A DNA stretch of 64,000 nucleotides, taken from Taiwanofungus camphoratus. Lineage: Eukaryota > Basidiomycota > Agaricomycetes > Polyporales > Taiwanofungaceae. The DNA lies in the NCBI GenBank assembly GCA_003999685.1, contig CP021226.1:434001-498000 (forward strand), in the 5' to 3' direction. The notes under the pieces were generated by a model. It searched no databases, was not told where the DNA came from, and saw nothing but the letters and a program-made list of their open reading frames with translations. Positions 11,129 to 23,307 of the stretch are shown here, one piece after another (position 1 is the stretch's first letter; the number at the start of each line of letters is the position of its first letter). Position numbers and translations under genes: made by a program.

Positions 11129-13424
11129 CTATCGTATCCCGCCAACAGATTCCATTGTCTATTTGCATGGCACCAGTCAGTCTCATATCCAACTATAGAT
11201 AAGCGCATTTAATTCACTCACGAAGGGAGATGCGGTGGGCCCATCGAGAATGGAGAGCTCCTCTTCAGTGAACGGCAGACGAGGAATCACCAATGTCCGT
11301 AAAGGGACAAGTAGCAGAATGATCACGGGGAATCCAATAGCCGCTGTAAATGCAATGATCAGCGATACAAACATCGGGCGAGACTAGGCCCACCCACCAA
11401 TGGTTTGCGTGACAGCCATCGTGGCACCGAATCCAGCAAGTTGGACTGCAACAAAAAGGAGAATACGAGATTTGCGCACTGCACGAAGGGGTTCATTTGC
11501 AGGGGTGAGCGCCTTGTCACGAAAGAAGTAAAGAAGTTTCCTCGTGATGCCGTTGCCTTGCAGAGCATCTGCTCCCATGTACCAGCTGCATCAGCTATGA
11601 TGTCAGTCCGAGGGATACTACGAAGTGATTAGAGCAACTTGCAATAAACCGGCCAGCACGCCTCGCGGAATCAAATTCAACACATGTAAGAAGGGTCCTG
11701 TCAGTAGTACAAGGCATAGTGCGCCCTGCGCCAGGTTCGATACTCGCTGCTCCACAACAGCAACAGCGACTTCATGGCAACGCTCGTCACTTTCTCCGCC
11801 GCATGCTTGCGTAGGATCTGGTTCCAAATCGGCATCTGGAACCAAATGTGGATGCGAGCGCGTGCGAGTGCGCTGCACCTCAGCTTCACTGTATTTGGGT
11901 GTTTGGTGTTCATCCGTAGCCAGTCGTTTCTTCTGATCCTCCTCTAATTGCTTTTGGGCTCCCTTCTCGACATCTCTTTTTGACGGGTACCCCATGACCA
12001 GTAAGGAGGTTGTATGAATGGGCGCTTGCGGGATCAGACCATTCGGAGCGGGAAGCCCCAGGAGTCCCGCAATGAATGTGGTGATACCAAGCAGGAAGAA
12101 GTCGTAATGGAAGCCTGGAGGCTTGCGCAAGGGGAACGCTGTGCCTTGGGCCATCAGGGACTGAACACAAGTCACCCATGCCGTCCGCTCAAAATACTAA
12201 CAGACACTTACTGAGACATTGTGATCGAAGAAAAACAACACCCAGAGTGCAATCCCGAACGGGAACGCGATCCCCACCCATTTCCCCTCTAAGTGCCAGA
12301 ATCGCACCAGCCAATCTCGGCCATTGGCGGGTTGGAAGGCCTGGCCGACGGGCAATGTAGCGGGGTTTGCTTCGTTGAACCGCCCCCAGTACGCCATAGC
12401 AGAGGAAGCGACGAGAGAGATCGGCATGCCGTAGTCGGCGAGGAAGCGACGGAAGTGTCGGTGGAAGTAGGCTGACCGAGAAAGTGTCCGAAAAAGGAAG
12501 GATGTGACGAGCATGAGGAATGCAAGGACGATACCAACGAACGCGCCGTCTATAGTATCCGATGGGGAACCCGATGAGGTAGGAGGAAATTGCCGTGTTA
12601 CAACTTGTACTCCGTATTGAAGATATACCCACGATACGTAGAACCCAAAAGTATCACACGAAAACAGCGTGACATATTTCAAGAAGTTACACCCTTGAAG
12701 ATAGTCAGGTACTTCAAGCGTGGCTCGAATAATTGCTTACAGTTCAGTGAAGCAGTGATCCAATGAAGAATTGCTCCCCATAAGTATACCCAGCCCACGA
12801 ATTGCAGGTAATTCGGAGCGTCTGGCTGTCGCTCAATGATGTTATAAATCGTCTTGTTGAGAACCGTGATCGGTCCCGTAACGCCTGCTATGCATAACGG
12901 CTGAGCTCCAAATACGGAGAAAATGAAGGCAGCCATGAACGAGGAGAGCAACACTTCCGAGACGCCATATTGTTTCGTGGTCTCTATGAGATCCAGGGAA
13001 AAAGCGATGCCGGGGAGGACACTAAGAATGCATGTCAAATCCTGGGTCGAACGGCCGTTTCGAAGGACTACCTTGGCATGACCTTTCCGCATGCTCCCGA
13101 GTAAATTCCGGTATATACTTACTTGGCAAAAAATATAAGGACAACAGCAGGAATGACTCGATAGTTCCATGCGTCAGTCCAGTCACTGATATAATATGGT
13201 GCGCGCGAGCGTATATCATGGAGGATACCAGAACCTATCCGAACGCGAGTGAACCGTGACAACAAACCGATGGACTTTTGGCTGGTTCGCAGTGTAGCTG
13301 AAGGAGATCTGGAAGCTGATGTAGAGTCCATAGCGGACTTTTCTTTATGAGCAGGCGCAATCGCGGGATCATGCAATTCTCCGACATCCGGCGAATGTGG
13401 GGAGGGAAGCTGACGGTCTGTCAT
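11129..13424 (-). CDS. borate/anion exporter, SLC4 family (Bor1-like)
   Basis: A plasma-membrane transporter of the SLC4 HCO3-/borate family; yeast Bor1 exports borate. The start is ATG 13424. A hydrophilic N-terminus leads to YRVIPAVVLIFFA, then VLPGIAFSLDL, the signature VTGPITVLNKTIYNI near 12860, LKYVTLFSCDTFGFYVSW, and a hydrophilic loop rich in charged residues near 11950-11800. After that come IPRGVLAGLFWYMGADAL and FPVIILLLVPLRTLVIPRLP. About seven exons join in frame. The last is a 30-nt exon (11158-11129) encoding TMESVGGIR after TASPF, matching the conserved fungal C-terminus. The intron 11642-11586 starts with GC (GCAAGT). It is head to head with the ABHD12-like gene, 414 bp apart. 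The family call is very secure; the substrate is inferred. Confidence 0.92.
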
Positions 13425-13838
13425 GAATGAGTTTGCAAATTCGTGAAATCGTTATTGATAGAACTGATGATTTTGAGGGGTCATTTGATGAGTAGCCAGA
13501 TCAACCAGGATACATGGACTTAATTGCAGAAATGCATCAGGTAGACTCACGGCTTGAGCGCAGGATAGGTGCTCACCTCTGCTGTTAACAGCGCTATCTC
13601 TGGCAAATGATGTACGCTGATATTGGCAAGACTTTGCCTTGCAGAAACAAAAACGAAGGCTCCTCCAGTCTCAGAGGTGGCAGTATGTAATCAAACGTAA
13701 TTTGGGCTCAAAAATTAGTACTTGTTGGATAACTATGGGCTGCGTATTTATTTATTCAAATATATGGTGAGATCTTCCGATCGATCCACCGACACCGTTT
13801 CACCTCCGAGTCGTTCCACTCTCGCACAAGTTGCAAAC

Positions 13839-15783
13839 ATGGCGAGCAAAAATTCTGACAAGCTGAACACAGGTTTCGTTTCACGCGCACACAAATTTGC
13901 CTTCTGTGCTTCCAGTCTTTATGTTATCGTAATTATTCTACTAGCGAACCCTTTCATTCAGCGACAGTGAGTTTTAGCATCATTGTCTCAATGCATCTCA
14001 ATAAGTTGAATCCTACTCTGCCAGTGTGACTTACCAGCACGCTATTACAGAACCATGGCGAAGGAAACTAGATATACCAGAAAAATATGGCCTTGCACGT
14101 AAGTCGTCCGTATACTCATTGGCAACATGCTACTAGAGTGTGTCCAAGTATCTATGTGGACCTAAGGACGCAGTTGATAGCCGCGATACGTGCCTGACGC
14201 AGCACCTTTGCATGTACCATAAAGTGCATCTCCGAACACGAACGTCACGCGTGCAGAGTCCAGCACTTTGGGATCGTCATCGGAGCTTATTCCTGAAGGA
14301 AAGCCAGGGCGCCCAGGAATGTCTCTCAGGACAGCATGAATTTGCTATGGATTCGACATGCTAATCTGCTATGTAGTTTAGCACTATGCCGATGCCATAG
14401 CACTGCACTGTGGAAGGTTGACTTTCACTACATCCAGACTTTACAAAGTTTCAGTTGATTAGCTTTAGTATTGTGCAAGGTGCAAGGTTCTCCATCAGAT
14501 GCTGCATCCAGTCATATTTACGAGAGCACTGAATGAAGACCATTCCAAACTATGTTGTTTCTGAGCAATTGCATCAGCAGCATTCTATATTGCTATGTTG
14601 TCAGTCCACAATGCTTCAATAGCTGCTGATTATAATGGATATGTCTCTAGCTGGCAAAGCTCTCAATGTGAAGATTCAGACTCATGATAATGTTACACTC
14701 GGGGCATGGTTTATCCTCTCCGATCCCTACTACCAGACACTCCGCTCTTCTTCATCTGAACCTCTTCCCACACCCTCCTCCGATACTATCAAGGTCGCGC
14801 TCCAGTCACATCCCACGGTATTGCACTTCCATGGTACTGCAGGTACACGCGCTTCGACCTGGCGCGTTCCCTTGTACAGCAGCTTCAGCTCGCGTCTGCG
14901 AGCAAACGTCCTCGCTATCGATTACCGGGGATTCGGCGATAGCTCTGGCGTCCCGTCCGAGACTGGGCTCGCACTTGATGCTTATGCAGCCTGGAATTGG
15001 CTCCTGGACCAGGGAGCGAAGGCGGAAGACGTGTTGATTGCGGGACATAGCTTGGGTACGGGTGTGTCCAGTAAGTTGGCTGTGCGGTTGGCCAAGGAGG
15101 GCGTCAAGCCGCGTGGCGTGGTTCTCATGTCGCCATTCTCCAGCTTTGCTTCGTTGGTGGAGACATATGATATTTTTGGGTTTCCAGTGTTGCAACCGTT
15201 ACAGAGCTTCGCCCTAGGACGAAGTGAGGATTTTATCACAAATGACTGGTGATACTGACACAACTGTGATGTGCTTAGAGCTAGTCAAACGGCTTACAAT
15301 CGATGCATACGACACATTGTCCATCATTCAAGTGAGCCCTTGAACTTATGCTTTCTATGACGTCACTCAGTCGTTGCTCTTCCCCATTCGTAGGAGTTCA
15401 ATGTGCCTACGCTAATCGCGCACGCCACAGACGATATGGACATACCACATACTCACTCTCGCACCTTGCTCGACCGCCTCCTAGAGCCTCTCCTCCCACC
15501 GTCTGTCTCACTCCCCTCAGCTCCAGGAACTGCCGTATCCAAAGAAGTCTTCGCGGCATTCAGTGAGGCACAATCGAAGAGGAAAGCTGCACGGATTGCA
15601 CTCGTCCAAAGGGTCGAGATCTCAAACTTTGGGACTGTAGAGCAGTTTGACAATGCCTTTGGCAGGGTTGTTTATGTAGAGTCGACGTGGGGATCGCATG
15701 TCAAGGTAGGGTTGCAGGAAGGTGTTCAGGATGTGATTGCAATGACGTTCAAGTTGGGAAATTTTCACGATATTGTCCAATAG
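13839..15783 (+). CDS. ABHD12-like alpha/beta hydrolase (intact copy)
   Basis: A membrane-anchored serine hydrolase, related to the ABHD12/ABHD13 lipases that cleave monoacylglycerols or lysophospholipids. Five exons (13839-13966, 14025-14098, 14651-15223, 15279-15331, 15394-15783) join in frame to 405 residues. An N-terminal hydrophobic anchor (ASSLYVIVIILLANPF) precedes the domain. HFHGTAG supplies the oxyanion loop, GHSLG near 15046 the nucleophile Ser, HATDD the acid, and WGSHVKVGLQEG near 15690 the His. Intron 2 is 552 bp, about ten times the usual size here. An ATG at 14635 could give a shorter form without the anchor, but the exon 1-2 text fits the family (LDIPEKYGLA), so I prefer 13839. 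A second, decayed copy follows downstream. Confidence 0.88.
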
Positions 15784-16227
15784 GTATCTTGACTTTCCGC
15801 CGCTAGACCTTATTCGTGTCTCGTAAATGAGAATTGCGGGTATCTGACTACTACAACCAGGTCAATACCCGTGGGTCAAGTTGTGCAGCCTGAAGTTCTT
15901 GGTGAGGAAGAGAATTACTAGCAGAAGTCACAACAGTGCCGTGCAGGGGAACTTCCTACATTCGGCGGTTTGGCGCTAAAAATAGTTCTCACTTCTCGCC
16001 TTGCCTGAAGCTCTCAACCAGCAATCAGCACACACAGCTGTTGCCAGTGATGAATCTCGGGCGACAGGGAGCTCAACGAATTTGAACGCGAGGCTGCCAA
16101 GCGCCTCTTTCCGAATACAGCATAATACCAATAAAAAAGATCGATCGGCGTACTGAGGCCGCCGCAGCACGGGCTTAAAGTATATACTCACCTAAGGTCA
16201 ATATGTTACAGCCACATCCCCACCGCG

Positions 16228-17961
16228 ATGTTACTACATGAGCATGTAAATCAAGGTTTTCTTACCAAGGCACATAAATTGCCTTTCCGTGGGTTAGTTC
16301 TGTACGGCCTTGTGATTTTCCTGCTGGCAAATCCTTTCATTTAACGACAGTGAATCTCTCTGTCCCGTTCGATCCGCTTGAACGAGTCAACGTGTTCGTC
16401 AATCCTTCAGCGGGTTTACCAGCATGTCCTAAAGCCAGGACCATGGAACACTAAGCTCAGTCTGCTGGAGAGCTTCGGTCTTGCTCGTGAGTCATCCTTG
16501 CCTCCGTCAATTGAGATAGACAAGATACGACTGCCTCTGTCTGCTGCGATAACGTATCAATCTGGGATCCTATTATTTTCACACAATCTGGCTGCAGGCC
16601 TCGCCAGTCTCTCTGCTATTCAAAGAGATGATACCTTCCAGCGACTGATTCAATGTCGAATTTTGGAATGCACAGCTGAGCCTTGCTGCGCGAGATCTGT
16701 TGTGCAATGAGGCAAAACGAATGAGAAGCAAACATTATGACGACCGGAGAGTGGCCGTTGCTAAAGTGTGCCAACTCACGATGTGCCTATCTTCTCTACC
16801 TGTTCGTGCTGATAACAATGGCGGCGGCTTTTGATTAACGTTCCTTGTCTCCAGCTGGTAAGACCCTCGATATGACCATTCAGACAGTGGATGATGTCAC
16901 TCTGGGTGCCTGGTTCATCCTTTCGGATGTTCATTATCAAAAGCTTCGAGGTTCATCGCTCCAGCCCCTTGCCTCGCCATCTTCAGATGTCATCAAGGTA
17001 GCCCTTGAGACATATTCCACAATACTATATCTGCACGGTGTTTCAGGCTCCCGCGCGACAAATTGGCGCATCCAGCAATACTTCGGCTTCAGCTCGCGCC
17101 TGCAGGTGAACACGCTCGTCATCGACTACCGCGGATTCGGTGACAGTGCTGGCATACCTTCGGAACAAGGCCTTGCATCCGATGCTCATGCAGCTTGGAG
17201 CTGGCTGATCGACAGGGGCGCGAAGGCAGAGGACATATTCATTGTCGGACATAGCCTTGGGACGGTTGTGTCAGGCAAATTGGTGCCGTTGCCGGTGAAG
17301 GAGGGCGTGAAGCCACGGGGCGTGGTGCTATTTTCGCCGTTCTCTGGCGTTACCACGTTGACCGAGTCATACAGCCTCTGGGAAGTCCCAATACTGCGAC
17401 CCCTTCAAAGTTTCTCGCTTGGCAGAAGCAGATAATTGATGAATTAGACACCATGCACAAGTTTAACGAATAGTCGCTCTGATCCTGCAGGTCTTCTCAG
17501 ACGGATGGCTGTTGACACATGGGACACCCTGTCTGTTATTCAAGTATCTAATTTTTTTTGATTTTGCTTTCATAAGTATCTGATGGTTATCGTTATGTTT
17601 GCAGGAGTTCAATATTCCAACGCTAATTACGCACGCTAAGGACGACCTGACCGTACCTCATTCTCATTCTCACACACTGCTTCATCGCCTCTTAGGCCCT
17701 CTCCTTCCTCCCTCCATCTCGATGTCCTCAGACCCGGACACCGTCGTGCCCTCAGATGTACTCTCGAGGGGCAATGTAGGGAGAACCGCGCTTGTCAAGA
17801 AAGTAGACATTCCGAACTCTGGAACCGTGGAGCAATTCGATGGCATGTATGGCAGAATAGTTTATGTTGAGTCTGATTGGGGATTGTATGTATATATGGG
17901 GTTGCAGGAAGGAATACAAGATGTTATCGCATCCGCTTTCCAGTTAGGTGGGTGCCGGTGA
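16228..17961 (+). pseudogene. ABHD12-like hydrolase, decayed tandem copy
   Basis: This is a duplicate of the gene upstream with the same five-exon layout. Exon 3 (16855-17427, 573 nt) and exon 4 (17491-17543, 53 nt) have exactly the lengths of the first copy. It keeps YLHGVSGS, GHSLG and HAKDD, but several things are broken. Exon 1 has TAA at 16342-16344 where the first copy has CAG. Exon 2 (16411-16486) is 2 nt longer, so it joins out of frame. The donor after 17427 is GCAGAT instead of GTGAGG. The catalytic His is replaced by Tyr (WGLYVYMGLQEG near 17880). No other ATG upstream of exon 3 rescues the anchor. Much of exons 3-5 is still open, so decay is recent or a truncated protein without hydrolase activity is still made. 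Confidence 0.75.
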
Positions 17962-18403
17962 CATCCCCATTGGGAAAAACTATCCGATTCCATCCCTTCT
18001 ACGTTGACCTGGAATGGTATAACTTGTGCTCGTGAAAACCTGGTCGCTTCCAACGTCAGAAACTCAATAAATACCGCATCGGTTGTTCTAGTCTTGCGTA
18101 AGATCTTGAACGCTTGATCATAAGTATAGTCTCCGCAAAGGTGTGTCGAGTTGGTCAGGTCATTTCCTTTGTGGTTATGACAAATGTCTCGATTATGCCT
18201 AGAGAAGAGAAGCCAAGATCAAGTATTTGTTGACACACATGCGTGAGTACTCGGTGGCTTCAAGTTCTCTCTAGTGAAAACCATGTTCTACGAGTCTGCG
18301 ACAGTACGACAGAATGGAAGTCGAGAAAACGTTCATTCAGATGCCTATCAACACTCTTCCCAAAAAGCTTACTGAGACAATGGAGCACTCAACAGGTGAA
18401 ACA
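17962..18403. other. intergenic, no gene seen
   Basis: The spacer between the decayed hydrolase and the 3' end of the DUF6533 gene. Nothing was recognised in it. Confidence 0.5.
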
Positions 18404-19723
18404 CTATATATGGACGCGAATACTTGGGTCGCGCAAGTTAAGCATCAGTCGTGATATCAGAGTGGCGGACAGACTGTAGATGGCCCTATATCAATCGCTC
18501 TCCCTTGTTTCAATAGGTCGCGTACTTACACATTCGTGAGCGTCGTGTTGATGCCCTTCGCAGATGGCTAAGAAATTACGAATAAATGCGTATTTCAAGA
18601 ATCGTGTTGATAACCGGATAAGACCTACGTCTGCAAGCTAGCCGAAGGAGCAGTTGCATCAGGTGGAAGTGGACTCGTCATGACTATGACCATACCAGGA
18701 AGGTTAAAATATTGGCCGCATTCGATGCAGCGAGGATGCAGAAGTAGATAGTGCCTGTGGTGATCTTTGTTCAGTTCCTATCACTTTCAGACCCATGCAT
18801 GAGCTCTGGTATTCTATCTCACCATCTCGAAGCATGATTTGTAAAAGAGACCCTTGATGAAAGTGCCTCATCTGTATGGACTTCACAAGAGTCAGAGAGA
18901 AAACCAGCGTGTCAAACACCAACATGGAACTCCACGCGCATGCAAAGTCTATGGGGGTCAATCGCGAATTATGATCAGAATTGTTTGTTGCACTACTTGA
19001 TGACTCACGATGGCCTCTATAACATAATCATGTTATAATTGGGACGATTCAAAAGGCATGTAAAGGCATGACTCACTGTTCTACAGACAGCGATAAGCCA
19101 CAGGCTGATACAATCGCCATCGGCGGAGCGTCATTGTCCCTACGTTTTCTTGAGATTATGGCCCACTGTAGGAAGGAGAAGCTGGAAGTTTGAAGGATAG
19201 GTGGAGAACTATGCTTACGGTGCTGAGTGAACCTCCCACTAAGCAGGTTGCCACAAGGAGACAGAGGACCATCTTGCGGCGGTCGTACAAGGCATAAGTA
19301 CGCATTATTAAGAGGGCTAACAGTTTGAAAGCGTGATGATGTCAAAGATGCCTCCGCAAAAGAATTAGCCGAAAAGCATTCGACCTACCTGCAACAACTG
19401 CCTGAGTCACGAGTGCAAAGTACTGGTGGTATGAGTGAAACCAGCGACAACTAAATCTACATCAGTGCCCTGAATGGGTCTGAATGGATGCGATTCACTC
19501 CTGTGACTCGCGTGCGAATTGTCAATGGCAATCGCTCAGAGAATAGGCAAGCATACATTCTCCAAAAAATACCCAAAATATGCAAGCACAACGGGCACTT
19601 GACCGAACAATGACAAGTAACGGTTCAAAATAAGAAATCCAGAAGCCCAGAAGCGATGTCTTCGCATCCAGAACCTTTCAATTTCCATGGGGAAATTCAG
19701 AGTATAGTCGTAGTACAGTATAC
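18404..19723 (-). CDS. DUF6533-family membrane protein
   Basis: A multi-pass membrane protein of a family expanded in mushrooms; its function is unknown. The DUF6533 core is the exon 19723-19557 (YYDYTLNFPMEIERFW, then GFLILNRYLSLFGQ). It is followed by SYHQYFALVTQAVVA, ALLIMRTYALYDRRKM, the hydrophobic VLCLLVATCLVGG, SACGLSLSVEQ, AWSSMLVFDTLVFSLTL, GTIYFCILAASNAANIL, KGINTTLTNV and finally LISRLMLNLRDPSIRVHI with a stop at 18406-18404. At least eight introns are needed. One exon is only 8 nt (19016-19009) and supplies GH between SVEQ and FACAW. The first exon with the start codon is not certain; an ATG near 19910 is one option. All family landmarks are present, so it may well be functional. 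Confidence 0.7.
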
Positions 19724-20384
19724 CTAAATTGCAGGATAATTAGCGAGTCCACCTATGGAGAGGGGTATAGACGTTGGAACTACGCACTAAATGCTACTAG
19801 GGCACAATAACGATTGGTAAGTATACCGTTGGTTCTAGAATGTTTGGTTACGCCAACTTAATAGATGTAAGCTGAAAAGGGCGTACAATTCTTCGTTCTG
19901 GATACCATCCATGGGTGTCGTCTGATGGAGCAGCGCGCAGGTCAAAGTGAAAGGAGAAACCGGCCGTATGGGACAGGCGTGGTCGACTATGTATAGCACC
20001 ACATTTTTGTCCATCAACCTGAATGATACCTGTCAATTTTTGTGGCGCTGAGAGCGGAACGATGCGCGCCTGGCTGCAGGAACTGTCATGTTTAAAAAAG
20101 GGAACTTGCACTGCAATATCTGCAGCACTAACAGCTTACCGCAAGCCGGCTTCCTTATTTGCAACTTCCAATATTGGTCGCGATATGTCTCAAGTGGGAT
20201 TCAACAGTCTAAGGTACAGCTTCATCAAGATCGAGGAAAGATAGTCAAGAAAGCGGACAATAATTGGCAGTCTGGTCTCCGCCAAAGACCTTGTCTCTCG
20301 GTTCCAAGGCGCCACTGCATTGACAAGGAATACGATCACAACCGTTTCTCGGTCATTATAAGTTCATGCTCGAGCACGGCCCGA

Positions 20385-21652
20385 TCAACCTCTCCCCACA
20401 AACGGCATACCCGTGGCCCTGTAGATGTAAGCTCGGTCATCACCATCATCAACAAGATATCAACGTGACGGTAGGTTCCATGTTGTCTGAACCCGATGTG
20501 ATGCGTGGTGCTGCTTGGGAGCAGCGTGTATGATAGATCACTTACATGATATTAAATGTAAGCACGGTCACTTCGTTTGGGAGCCCAGCAATGTATGCGA
20601 CCGCGTCGCCGACATGGTTGGCATCGAACATCAGCTCGGGGACCACACGCCCATCCGGTTGCAACGTGCCCGCGGAGTGACTACCAGCCATATCTGTACG
20701 CGCGTTTCCTATAAGCAGCCAAGAAAAGGTGAGCAGGAAGCGAAAGGACACCGGAGTATCAGAACCGTGATCTCGCAACCATTGGGAGCACAACACACCA
20801 ATATCAATCTCAGTACAGGCGATATTGAAGTTGCGGCCATCGAGCGAGGTCGACTTTGTGAGACCGAGCACTGCGTGCTTTGTCGCAGTGTACGGAGCCG
20901 AATGGGGGCGGGGCGTGTATGCGGAGATCGAGCCGTTGTTGATTATGCGGCCTGCAAGCATACAGCATCACGATAACGACACGAGCGTGGGTGTCAGCGC
21001 CAAGCGGGACACTCACCGCCCGGCGGGGACTGAGATTTGAACACCCTCACTGCCTCACGTGTGCAGAGGAATGTCCCGACGAGGTTGACGTTGACGACTT
21101 GCTGGAATTTGGATAACCACAAGTCCTCTATGGGGATCTGTGGCGCATTGATGCCTGCATTCTGGGATGACAGATGAGACATGATCGCATTGTTGGTCAG
21201 CGGCTGGTATGCTCCTACATTGAACAACATGTCCAGGCGTCCTACATTTGCAAAGCAATATCAGGGGCTCAGAGTTGACCAGCGTGAGCTTCTTCCGCCA
21301 GCATGCTGGAAACCATCTCATGATAGTTTCAAGCATGCTGGCGCATCTAAAACATCCAAAGCGTACCAAATGTGTTCACTGCATCCCGGAAAAGCTTCAC
21401 GACAGCTTCCTCGCTGGAAACATCACCCTGGACGACCAGGCATTGAGATGGATCGGCACACATCTGCTGAGTCTCGAGAAGGTCCCCCAGACGTCTCGCA
21501 AACAGGACTACAGACCATCCCGCCTTGGACAACGCGATAGCGCTTGCTCGCCCGATCCCTGTCGCGCTTTGACATTACTTTGCGGTAAATTGTCACCGGA
21601 GAGGCTCACGCATACCTGAGGATGCCCCTGTGATAATCGCGACCTTGACCAT
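20385..21652 (-). CDS. short-chain dehydrogenase/reductase
   Basis: An NAD(P)-dependent oxidoreductase of the classical SDR family, probably cytosolic. The first exon is 37 nt (ATG 21652, [12 protein letters not shown]). The next completes the TGASSGIG dinucleotide-binding motif and runs through [10 protein letters not shown] to FGTL. RLDMLFN joins [10 protein letters not shown] across an intron to give the NNAG motif. [11 protein letters not shown] holds the catalytic Ser, and YTATK near 20870 the Tyr and Lys. The last exon (20418-20385) gives [10 protein letters not shown] and the stop. Five or six short introns are needed. The text ([20 protein letters not shown]) is close to a well-conserved fungal subgroup whose substrate I cannot name. 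No key residue is missing. Confidence 0.88.
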
Positions 21653-23307
21653 TTCTTCCGAGCCGGCGATCTGAAAGACAAGAAACTGAATCCTGACCTT
21701 GCTTGGAGATGCGTCTCACTGTATCGACCACTGCAATGGCACACCGTGGCTCCGATAAGGATGTCTGCCACACATAACGCTTACGGCCCGAGCGGGACTG
21801 GTCAGAAAATAGCTGTGTGCGTATTATTGCAAGCTGACTGCAAGAGGTGGTGACTTAACGGGAAACTTTACCACGTGGTTATCAGGTGATGTCATGCGGG
21901 GCTGTGGGTCCAGGACAAGCGGCTGGTCCTGCGCCTTTCCGGAAACAATGGAGAACAGAACACCTTATAAGAGGGGACGGTCGATGGTCCACCTTGTAAC
22001 TCACAGTCCACTCATTGTCTCATCCTAAAGTTGATCAGCTACTCCATACCCCGATAAAGCATGCCATCTGTATTCTCCTCGCTCTCCTCGACCATTTACA
22101 TCTTGCTGAATACGCCGATGGTGCCGCCTGCACCGAAACCTGAGCCCACCGCACTTCCCCTGAAAGATGTACAGTCGTTTGGAGCTGTTCATAATCAAAC
22201 ACCATCTGTGAGTCACTCAATGCGCACACTTGTCTGATCATTTATGAACGTTGGAATTGTAGAGAACCTCCAGTATGGACAGTAGGACGTCTTCCGCACA
22301 GGTTGTCCCAGAACCCTTGACACTGCCCTGGAATGCTCTTGGCATTTCTCCCCAATATTCTCCACAACAACGACAGGACGATCACCCTTAGACGCATACG
22401 TTAGACAATACTTCTGTGACTTTATATTGCCGTGCGTGATTTGGCCGTCCATGTGATTGCGACTAGACTGACTTCTATGCGGGTAACAGCTATAGTCAAC
22501 CTTAATCATGCATCTAATGTGTATCATCTCATTCTGTGTACCCTATTCCAGCCTAAACCTCTCTTGATCATTGCAACTCAAAATCCATATGTAGCCTGTA
22601 CTTTTGTCATAACACCACCATCCAATAAGATGACTTGTATTACCACCCTTTAACCTCCACTCCCACCTAGCGCCTTGGAGACGCTTCGAGCTGGCTCAGC
22701 ATTCCCAAGATAACTATTTAGTGAGAGAAACGCGTCGTCCAGACTCAGAGCATCACGTTCGGTGAGAACACGCCCACGGCACGAGAACCGCAAAGGCCGA
22801 CTGCCATCGCAACTGACGCAATTGGAAATGTACACTGCTAGTGGAAATAATTCGAATACATGAATATGGGTTCAGAAAACTCTATTGTGCGATACTGAAA
22901 TGCGGCTCCGCACCCATCGTTATTGCGCCATATTACCATTGAATTGCAAAGATTTCGAGTATCGTGACTAACTTTTCTTGTGATTCCAGAGTGTATGGGA
23001 ATGCGCAAGCTTCCCTGCATAGGCAAAATTGGGCCTTCCCAGTCGCGTCTAGTCGCATGCTGAGGGCGAGGCAATTATGCACGAGTCCCCATTCGCGACC
23101 AGACCCCGCTCCTTGCAGAAATGCTCCCACGGACATCTGGTGGGTAATGGTGCAATATTGTGCTCCGCTTCGAAATCACTGAGGACGACTGGCGGCAGTC
23201 CACGGTAGCAATACCTCGCTACGGCCGCCTCGTTCACGGAACAGATTTAACTCCATGAAGCTTCATAAGCTTGAAGATTCCTGAGTCGGCCTTGTCGCCC
23301 TTCCGCC
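21653..23307. other. 1.65 kb intergenic, no gene recognised
   Basis: Lies between the divergent SDR and flavin monooxygenase genes and should hold both promoters. Short frames on both strands show no domain. Nothing further can be supported. Confidence 0.5.

Noticed and set aside
16378-16710. Alternative first exon for the second hydrolase copy that would keep exon 2 in frame
   Set aside because: The frame begins with TTG, not ATG, so it is no convincing start in a fungus.
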